38,495 nucleotides of DNA, taken from contig JAFAAN010000101.1 in assembly GCA_023426545.1 (NCBI GenBank), positions 1 to 38,495 on the forward strand. The letters are read 5' to 3'. The notes below the pieces were generated by a model that saw nothing but the letters and a program-made list of their open reading frames with translations, was not told the DNA's origin and did not search any database. Positions 32,765 to 38,495 of this stretch are shown piece by piece. Source of the stretch: Pseudomonadota bacterium. GTDB taxonomy: Bacteria; Myxococcota; Myxococcia; Myxococcales; Myxococcaceae. The translations under genes and the position numbers were made by a program. Numbering within the stretch: position 1 is the first letter of the stretch; each line of letters begins with the position of its first letter.

Positions 32765-34588
32765 ATGGGCAAGGTGATTGGAATCGACCTTGGGACGACC
32801 AACTCGTGCGTCGCCGTCATGGAGGGCGGCGAGCCCGTGGTCATCCCCAACAGTGAGGGCAGCCGGACCACGCCTTCCATGGTGGGCTTCACCGACTCCG
32901 GTGAGCGCCTGGTGGGCCAGATTGCCAAGCGGCAGGCCATCACCAACCCGGAGAACACCGTCTTCGCGGCGAAGCGGCTCATCGGCCGCAAGCTCGACTC
33001 GGCCGAGGCGAAGAAGGCCATCGGCGTGTCGCCCTTCAAGGTGGCCGCCAGCCCCAACGGCGACGCGTGGGTGGAGATTCGCGGCAAGGGCTACAGCCCG
33101 CCGGAGGTCTCCGCCATCGTCCTGATGAAGATGAAGCAGACGGCGGAGGACTACCTCGGTGAGCAGGTCTCCGAGGCGGTCATCACCGTCCCCGCCTACT
33201 TCAACGACAGCCAGCGTCAGGCCACCAAGGACGCGGGCCGCATCGCGGGCCTCAACGTCCTGCGCATCATCAACGAGCCCACCGCGGCGGCCCTGGCCTA
33301 CGGCCTGGACAAGGTGCAGGAAGGCAACACCGAGCGCATCGCCGTCTACGACCTGGGCGGTGGCACCTTCGATATCTCCATCCTGGAGCTCAACGCCGGC
33401 GTGTTCGAGGTGAAGAGCACCAACGGCGACACCTTCCTGGGCGGCGAGGACTTCGACCAGCGCCTCATCGACTACCTGGCCAAGCGCTTCGCGGAGGCCA
33501 ACAACGGCCTGGACCTGCGCAAGGACCGCATGGCGCTGCAGCGCCTGAAGGAGGCCGCCGAGCGCGCCAAGCACGAGCTGTCCAGCGCGCCCGAGACGGA
33601 GGTGAACCTGCCGTTCATCACCGCCGATGCCACCGGCCCCAAGCACCTGACGGAGACGCTGGACCGCGCCACCTTCGAGGCGCTGGTGACGGACCTCATC
33701 GACCGCACCATCGAGCCGTGCAAGGTGGCCCTGAAGGACGCGGGCCTCGCCTCGCAGCAGATCAACCAGGTGCTGCTGGTGGGCGGCATGACGCGCATGC
33801 CGCGCGTGCAGCAGAAGGTGAAGGAGTTCTTCGGCAAGGAGCCGCACAAGGGCATCAACCCGGACGAGGTCGTCGCCGTGGGCGCGGCCATCCAGGGCGG
33901 CGTGCTCAAGGGCGAGGTGAAGGACGTCCTCCTGCTGGACGTGACGCCGCTGTCGCTCGGCGTGGAGACGGCCGGCGGTGTGTTCACGAAGATCATCGAA
34001 AAGAACACCACCATCCCCTGCAAGAAGAGCCAGGTGTTCTCCACCGCGGTGGACAACCAGCCCCTGGTGAGCGTGCACGTGCTCCAGGGCGAGCGTGAGA
34101 TGGCGGCGGACAACAAGACGCTGGCGCGCTTCGAGCTGGTGGGCATCCCCCCGGCGCCGCGCGGCGTGCCGCAAATCGAGGTGTCCTTCGACATCGACGC
34201 CAACGGCATCGTCCACGTCGGCGCCAAGGACCTGGGCACCGGCAAGGTCCAGCAGGTGCGCGTGGTGAGCAACTCCGGCCTGTCCGAGGCGGAAATCCAG
34301 GCGATGATCGCCGACGCGCAGTCGCACGCCTCCGACGACAAGAAGAAGAAGGAGCTGGCGGAGCTGCGCAACAACGCCGACGGGCTCATCTACACGACGG
34401 AGAAGAGCCTGGAGGAGTACGCCAGCCTCCTGTCAGAGAAGGACCGCGAGGAAATCAAGGCGGACCTGGAGCGCCTCAAGGGCGTGCTCAACACCACGGA
34501 CCCGGCGGCGCTCAAGGAGGCCTTCCAGCGCCTGGAGGGCAGCGCCTACCGCATCGCGGACGCCATCTACACGGGGCAGGCGGGCTGA
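32765..34588 (+). CDS. dnaK: DnaK/Hsp70 chaperone, short C-terminus (probably SglK)
   Basis: 607 residues; ATG 32765 with GGGGGAG upstream. The nucleotide-binding domain is complete: IGIDLGTTNSCVAV, VITVPAYFNDSQRQATKDAG, NEPTAAALAYGLD, YDLGGGTFDIS and VLLVGGMTRMPRVQ. Linker DVLLLDVTPLSLGVE and the substrate-binding beta domain follow. The helical lid ends at ~residue 607 in IADAIYTGQAG without the disordered acidic tail (~30 residues, EEVK-like end) found on housekeeping DnaK. This and its grpE partner match the M. xanthus paralogue SglK, needed for fibril production and social motility, better than a housekeeping copy; that identity is inference. No dnaJ follows. Confidence 0.92.
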   Translation: MGKVIGIDLGTTNSCVAVMEGGEPVVIPNSEGSRTTPSMVGFTDSGERLVGQIAKRQAITNPENTVFAAKRLIGRKLDSAEAKKAIGVSPFKVAASPNGDAWVEIRGKGYSPPEVSAIVLMKMKQTAEDYLGEQVSEAVITVPAYFNDSQRQATKDAGRIAGLNVLRIINEPTAAALAYGLDKVQEGNTERIAVYDLGGGTFDISILELNAGVFEVKSTNGDTFLGGEDFDQRLIDYLAKRFAEANNGLDLRKDRMALQRLKEAAERAKHELSSAPETEVNLPFITADATGPKHLTETLDRATFEALVTDLIDRTIEPCKVALKDAGLASQQINQVLLVGGMTRMPRVQQKVKEFFGKEPHKGINPDEVVAVGAAIQGGVLKGEVKDVLLLDVTPLSLGVETAGGVFTKIIEKNTTIPCKKSQVFSTAVDNQPLVSVHVLQGEREMAADNKTLARFELVGIPPAPRGVPQIEVSFDIDANGIVHVGAKDLGTGKVQQVRVVSNSGLSEAEIQAMIADAQSHASDDKKKKELAELRNNADGLIYTTEKSLEEYASLLSEKDREEIKADLERLKGVLNTTDPAALKEAFQRLEGSAYRIADAIYTGQAG

Positions 34589-34612
34589 GCGCGCGCAATC
34601 ATCGGCGCGCTC
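34587..34612 (+). terminator. Hairpin directly after dnaK
   Basis: GAGCGCGC and GCGCGCTC arms (8 bp, perfect) with a 10-nt loop start inside the dnaK stop codon. There is no T-run. It would be a reasonable end or stabiliser for the grpE-dnaK transcript. Confidence 0.45.
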
Positions 34613-34653
34613 CCGCGTAGTCGGTCTGCCGCGCAGCCCCCTGGAGCGCACCG

Positions 34654-34950
34654 ATGGACCTCACCGAAGGCATCTTCATATTCCTCATCACCGCCATGGT
34701 GGTGGGGGTTCCCCTGTTCGGGCTCACCCTTCGCTTCTCCCTCAAGCCGCTGGTGGAGGCCTTCATCCGGCTGAAGGAGGCCCAGTACGGCGGCGCCGAG
34801 GTCCGACTCCTGCGCGAGCGCGTGGCGCGCCTGGAGCGGGTGCTGGAGGCGCACGGGCTCGTGGATGAGCACGCGCCGCTGTCGCTCCGCGCCGGCGCGC
34901 CCGAGCGGCTCCCGGCGGTGACGTCCCTGAAGGACCGGGAGCGAGTGTAG
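34654..34950 (+). CDS. Small membrane protein with coiled coil
   Basis: 98 residues from ATG 34654 with GGAG about 8 nt upstream. One membrane helix (~7-28; IFIFLITAMVVGVPLFGLTL) is followed by a charged helix (VRLLRERVARLERVLEAHG) of coiled-coil character. It resembles small phage-shock-like or structural membrane proteins only in layout. No family is recognised. It lies between dnaK and a Ser/Thr kinase on the same strand. Confidence 0.72.
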   Translation: MDLTEGIFIFLITAMVVGVPLFGLTLRFSLKPLVEAFIRLKEAQYGGAEVRLLRERVARLERVLEAHGLVDEHAPLSLRAGAPERLPAVTSLKDRERV

Positions 34951-34990
34951 CCATCCCGACATCTCTGACTTTCCGGAAGGTGCGTCCAGG

Positions 34991-36514
34991 GTGTTGAATG
35001 CGCCCGTGGACTTTCCTTCGTTGGAGGACGAGGTCGTTTTTCTCCGGGGCCTGGTGGCCGTGCACCGGATGGCGGACGTCATCCTGGAGGACTGCATGGA
35101 GCGCGGCCTGGACCTGGAGTCCGGGCTCGACGTGTTCCTCACGCAGTGCGCCCGGCTGGTGCATGCCCGGGCCGGCTTCGTGTCCCTGCGCGGCACGCGG
35201 GGCCCGGTGCTGACGCGCGTGCTGGGCGAGCCTGGCGTGGACGTGCTGAAGGCGGCGCACTGGCAGGGCATCCGCGCGCTGGCGGACGGGCGGACGCTCT
35301 TCTGCACCCGGCTGGCCCTGGGCAGCCTGGAGCTGGGCGGGCTGGGGCTCGTGGTGGAGGGCCACTTCGAGGACGGCGGCCGGCTGGTGATGCAGCTGGT
35401 GGAGGCCATCGGCGAGCAGCTGGATAACGCCGTGCTGGGCTTCCTGGCGCTGACGGGGGGCAAGGGCGCGCTGGAGCGGCTGGACGCGCTGGTCTCGGAC
35501 GCGGCGCCGGTGTCGCGAGGCCAGATTGGCCGCTATGAGGTGGTGACGCCGCTGGGCACCGGGGGCATGGCCCAGGTGCTGGTGGCGAGGAGCCGGGGGC
35601 CGGAGGGGCTGGGGCGGCTGGTGGCCCTCAAGCGCATCCTCCCGCACCTGTCCGCGGACCCTTCCATCGTCCAGCAGTTCCTGGACGAGGCCCGCATCGG
35701 CCTGCGCCTGTCGCACCCCAACCTCGTCCACTTCTACGACTTCGGCGAGGCGGAGGGGGCGTACTACATCGCGATGGAGCTGGTGCGGGGCGTGGACCTC
35801 GCGCGGCTCATCCGCGCGGCGCGGGGGCCGCTGGAGACGGCGCACGTGGTGGGCGTGGTGTGTCAGGCGCTGGCGGGCCTGCAGGCCGCGCACGTGCTGC
35901 AAGGCGAGGACGGCGGTCCGCTGGAGCTGGTGCACCGCGACCTGTCACCGCACAACCTCATGGTGGGGTTCGACGGGCGGGTGAAGGTGCTGGACTTCGG
36001 CGTGGCCAAGGCGCGCGCCCAGCGCACGGTGACGCTGCCGGGCATCGTGAAGGGCAAGCCGCTCTACATGTCCCCGGAGCAGGCGCGAGGCATGAAGCTG
36101 GACGCGCGCAGCGACCTGTTCTCGATGGGGCTCATCCTCTACCAGTCGCTCACCGGCCACCGGGCCTTCGAGAAGCCGGACGAGCTGGCCACCATGCACG
36201 CCATCTGCGACGAGGCGCTCCCGCCCCGGCCTTCGCACATCTCCCGCGCGCTGTGGGAGGTGCTGGAGATTTCACTGGCCAAGCGGCCCGAGGCCCGCTT
36301 CCGCAGCGCCCGGGAGATGGCGGACCGGCTGGCGGACGCCTGCCGCCCGGCGAGCGACTCGGAGCTGGTGCGGCTCATGGGGAAGCACTTCCCCGACCGG
36401 CACCGCGAGTTCCAGCAGATGGACCGCGCGATGTCCTGGGGGCGCCCGCCGGAGAGTGTGAGCGTGGAGGAGACGCGCATCCTGCGCCCCTCGCTCATGA
36501 AGTCCTCGAGCTGA
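34991..36514 (+). CDS. Ser/Thr protein kinase with N-terminal GAF-like region
   Basis: 507 residues from GTG 34991 with GGAAGG upstream. Residues 1-165 resemble a GAF-type sensor (LVHARAGFVSLRGTRGPVL, LVMQLVEAIGEQLDNAVLG). The Hanks-type kinase domain (~179-440) has the Gly loop GTGGMAQV, Lys214 (VALKRI), HRDLSPHN with Asp317, DFG at 335-337, SPEQARG and DLFSMGLILYQSLTG. HRD-x-SP-x-N in place of HRDLKPEN is common in myxobacterial kinases. It is likely active. There is no membrane helix; the C-terminal ~65 residues are of unknown function. Confidence 0.88.
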   Translation: MLNAPVDFPSLEDEVVFLRGLVAVHRMADVILEDCMERGLDLESGLDVFLTQCARLVHARAGFVSLRGTRGPVLTRVLGEPGVDVLKAAHWQGIRALADGRTLFCTRLALGSLELGGLGLVVEGHFEDGGRLVMQLVEAIGEQLDNAVLGFLALTGGKGALERLDALVSDAAPVSRGQIGRYEVVTPLGTGGMAQVLVARSRGPEGLGRLVALKRILPHLSADPSIVQQFLDEARIGLRLSHPNLVHFYDFGEAEGAYYIAMELVRGVDLARLIRAARGPLETAHVVGVVCQALAGLQAAHVLQGEDGGPLELVHRDLSPHNLMVGFDGRVKVLDFGVAKARAQRTVTLPGIVKGKPLYMSPEQARGMKLDARSDLFSMGLILYQSLTGHRAFEKPDELATMHAICDEALPPRPSHISRALWEVLEISLAKRPEARFRSAREMADRLADACRPASDSELVRLMGKHFPDRHREFQQMDRAMSWGRPPESVSVEETRILRPSLMKSSS

Positions 36515-36584
36515 AGGCGTTGGGGGGCGGAAGCCCAGCCCCTCACCCGGGCGTGGCGTGGGGCCGGGAGCGTCTCGCCATGGC

Positions 36585-37490
36585 TTACCCCCGCTTCAGC
36601 GGGTCATCGGAGGGCGCGTTCAGCGTGCGGGGCCGCTCCTCGCTGCCCTCGGTGCGGATGTCCACCTGCTCGCGGCGCACGTGCTCGGAGATGTGGCGCT
36701 CCTCGTCGACCTCGTCCTTGTGGATGACGACCTCCTCGCTGACGACGGCGTGCTTCTGGACCTCGACCTCCTCCGCGCGCAGCGGGACGACGACCGTCTC
36801 CTCCTGGAAGGAGGCGTTCATTGCAGGGCGTCCCGGGCTCACGTCCCGGCGCTCCACGCGGACGCGCTCGCGGCGCACCGGCACGTCCAGCTCCTGGTCC
36901 TCTTCCACCACGTCCTTGTGCACGCGGACCTCGCCGGCCTGGACGTCCCGCTTGAGCACATCCACCTCTTCCTTGTGCACGGGGATGGTGATGTCCTCCT
37001 CGCGGCCGTGCATGCCGCGCGAGCCCACGCCGGCGTCGGAGGCGCGCAGCCCGGCGTCCGCGCTGGTGTCGGCGGGGACGCTCGTGCCCACGCGCGCGTC
37101 GTAGCCCGTGTCGTAGGTGTCTCTGTTCACCGTGTCCGCGCTGGTGTCCATGCCCGCGCGGGAGCGGGCCGCTTCCCGGTCGGCGCTCGTGCTCACCGCG
37201 CCCGGGCCGACCGCGCCCGGGCCGACGCCCGCGCCACCGCCGGTCCCCGCGACGGCCTCCGCGCGGCCCTCGTCCGACAGCCGGCTCAGCATCTCCCTGC
37301 CGTGACTGAGGATGATCTCCGAGCCGTCGATGCGGCTGACCTCCGAGTAGCGGACCAGGTAGTCCTTCGGGAAGAAGAGGCCCTTCTCGATGTGGAACTC
37401 GTCGTTGCTGATGGCGAAGACCTTGCCGAGCTTCTCGCCGTCGATGCTGCGGACGACCATCCCTTCCTTGACGTCGCTGCGTTGGTACAT
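36585..37490 (-). CDS. YsnF/AvaK-type DUF2382 stress protein with N-terminal barrel domain
   Basis: 301 residues; ATG 37490 has GAGGAG 7 nt upstream. The N-terminal ~70 residues (SDVKEGMVVRSIDGEKLGKV, HIEKGLFFPKDYLVRYSEV) form a PRC-barrel/DUF2171-like domain. A Gly/Ala/Asp-rich linker (~75-165) follows. The DUF2382 domain (~165-290) has the repeated pattern IPVHKEEVDVLKRDV, VRVHKDVVEEDQELDVPVRRE and VVIHKDEVDEERHISEHVRRE. In other bacteria such proteins are general-stress induced; their activity is unknown. It is convergent with the kinase gene. Confidence 0.82.
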   Translation of the reverse strand: MYQRSDVKEGMVVRSIDGEKLGKVFAISNDEFHIEKGLFFPKDYLVRYSEVSRIDGSEIILSHGREMLSRLSDEGRAEAVAGTGGGAGVGPGAVGPGAVSTSADREAARSRAGMDTSADTVNRDTYDTGYDARVGTSVPADTSADAGLRASDAGVGSRGMHGREEDITIPVHKEEVDVLKRDVQAGEVRVHKDVVEEDQELDVPVRRERVRVERRDVSPGRPAMNASFQEETVVVPLRAEEVEVQKHAVVSEEVVIHKDEVDEERHISEHVRREQVDIRTEGSEERPRTLNAPSDDPLKRG

Positions 37491-37829
37491 GACTGGCTCC
37501 TCGTGACCGGGGCGGGTGGGCCGGCTGGCAACACCCTGGACCCCGGCGCTGGTGGGGGCCTCGCGTACGAGCGCGAGGCCCTGGGGTTTCCACCCCGGTC
37601 ATCATGGAAGGTGTGAGCGAGTCGCCCCGGTGGCAGGGGCCGAGGGCGCAGTGCCAGTTGGCCCGGCACTGTGCCGGCCCGCCCGAACGCACGCCCGTCC
37701 TTTCGGCTGCCCCGGTGCCTCGGCGTGACGGACAGGGGCCAGGGCTTCCCAGGGCATTACGGCCCACCCCATCTTCAAGCGGGGTGCGCGCCTGGGCGGC
37801 GAGCCGCGAGCGCCCGATGGGAGAACGTC
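37491..37829. other. Divergent intergenic region between YsnF-like and small ORF
   Basis: 339 bp between two divergent starts. It contains the strong hairpin at 37556-37581 and presumably promoters for both sides, but I could not pick a convincing -35/-10 pair. Confidence 0.45.
37556..37581. promoter_or_regulatory. 10-bp inverted repeat upstream of YsnF-like gene
   Basis: GGGCCTCGCG-TACGAG-CGCGAGGCCC: a perfect 10-bp stem around a 6-nt loop, 66 bp upstream of the YsnF-like start. With no T-run on either side and a divergent setting, an operator or leader hairpin is likelier than a terminator. Confidence 0.45.
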
Positions 37830-38195
37830 ATGAGGAGCGGGCAGGGAAGCTGGTGGCCGTGGCGCTGGAGTGACTCGTGGGTGGGGGGCGCGGCGGCGGG
37901 CATCGGCGTGCACCTGCTGCTGCGTGGCATGCACCGCGTGCTCGGCCCGCGCGGCCTCGTGGTGGGCGTGGCCTGCGCGTCCGGCGCGCTGGGCGCCCTG
38001 GTGGCGAGCCGGCTCGCACGCTGGCGCCCCCGGCCTCCCGCCCTGGCGCTGGTGTCTGCCTCGCCCCCGCGGGCGGAGCCTCGGGCGCCACTGGTGGAAG
38101 ACGGCCCTCGCCCGCCCGTGGGGCGGGCGCTCCGGCGAGGTCCGAGTGGCCGGGAGCATCCCTGGCTCGAAGCCTGGAGGCCCACCCCGGCGTGA
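37830..38195 (+). CDS. Small hypothetical membrane protein
   Basis: 121 residues from ATG 37830 with GGGAGA 6 nt upstream. Hydrophobic segments at ~18-32 and ~42-62 (GLVVGVACASGALGALVASRL) could be membrane helices; the rest is Arg/Pro-rich. It has no recognised family. Support is the ribosome site, the position 32 bp ahead of another start on the same strand, and the hydrophobic pattern. The overlapping frames are also open, so it could be spurious. Confidence 0.45.
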   Translation: MRSGQGSWWPWRWSDSWVGGAAAGIGVHLLLRGMHRVLGPRGLVVGVACASGALGALVASRLARWRPRPPALALVSASPPRAEPRAPLVEDGPRPPVGRALRRGPSGREHPWLEAWRPTPA

Positions 38196-38227
38196 GCGGT
38201 GAACCACACAGGAGAGGAGTCCTTCGA

Positions 38228-38495
38228 TGCGCGGAGACGTACGGGAAGGGATGCGGGTCTTCACGGCGGATGGGACGCGGCTGGGCACCGTGGTGGGGTG
38301 CGGCGAGGAGACCTTCGCCATCGAGGGGGGCCTGCTGCGGTTGAAGGCCTTCACGGCGCGCTATGGCGACGTGGTGGACGCGCGTGGCGACGACGTGCAC
38401 CTGGGGCTCACCCGCGACGAGGTCCCGCTCTCCACGGATGGCCGCGGGCGCGCGGCGGGCGCGCCCCCCCCGGTGCACGACAACCGGGTAGGGAC
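38228..38495 (+). CDS. DUF2171/PRC-barrel-like protein, cut by window end
   Basis: ATG 38228 is preceded by GGAGAGGAG about 8 nt upstream. The 89 visible residues begin RGDVREGMRVFTADGTRLG and continue with ETFAIEGGLLRLKAF. This parallels the N-terminal domain of the YsnF-like protein at 36585-37490 (DVKEGM-V-x-x-x-DG-x-x-LGKV, then F-x-IE-GL). The two therefore share a barrel domain and probably a stress-related role. The C-terminus lies outside the window. Confidence 0.7.

Noticed and set aside
29445..34327. Long ORFs antisense to the nuclease lipoprotein and to grpE-dnaK
   Set aside because: Composition-driven open frames; the sense strands encode recognisable proteins.

Overview
The window is very GC-rich, with strong third-position G/C bias and closely packed genes. 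Its gene content is that of a social myxobacterium (Myxococcaceae, close to Myxococcus). The clearest pointer is an MCP / MmcQ-YjbR / CheW / CheY / CheA / CheC gene order at 5.1-11.3 kb, which matches the dif chemosensory locus that controls exopolysaccharide (fibril) production and social motility in Myxococcus xanthus. A grpE-dnaK pair at 31.9-34.6 kb probably corresponds to grpS-sglK, a second M. xanthus fibril locus. These assignments come from reading motifs and recalling the literature; no search was run.

Layout. 0-5.1 kb: the tail of a probable MglA-like small GTPase, translationally coupled to a PocR-domain histidine kinase; a NYN-domain protein; an unknown protein built from six ~72-residue repeats (minus strand); and thiL. 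5.1-11.3 kb: the dif operon. 11.3-13.3 kb: larB and larC (nickel-pincer cofactor synthesis). 13.3-17.4 kb, minus strand: a two-domain VOC protein, a cyclic-nucleotide-binding histidine-kinase-like protein and a polytopic DUF6311-like membrane protein.

17.4-24.1 kb, minus strand: a five-gene operon that is the best candidate for an undescribed system. In transcription order it encodes an ECF-type sigma factor, a zinc-finger membrane anti-sigma factor, an exported caspase-like protease carrying an EF-hand loop, and two paralogous lipoproteins, each with four calcium-binding-type loops followed by leucine-rich repeats. The first three genes overlap by ATGA and the last two follow after 11 and 21 bp.

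24.1-28.9 kb is a decayed, visibly AT-richer island: a truncated hypothetical gene, two frameshifted transposase relics, a secreted zinc metalloprotease, a small exported protein with a good sigma-70-type promoter, and a methyltransferase interrupted by one in-frame TGA.

29.0-38.5 kb: a secreted endonuclease-like lipoprotein with a lamin-tail domain, a histone-H1-like protein, grpE-dnaK (DnaK lacks the usual C-terminal tail), a small membrane protein, a Ser/Thr kinase, a YsnF/DUF2382 stress protein, a small membrane ORF, and the start of another barrel-like protein cut by the window end. No tRNA, rRNA or CRISPR array was seen.
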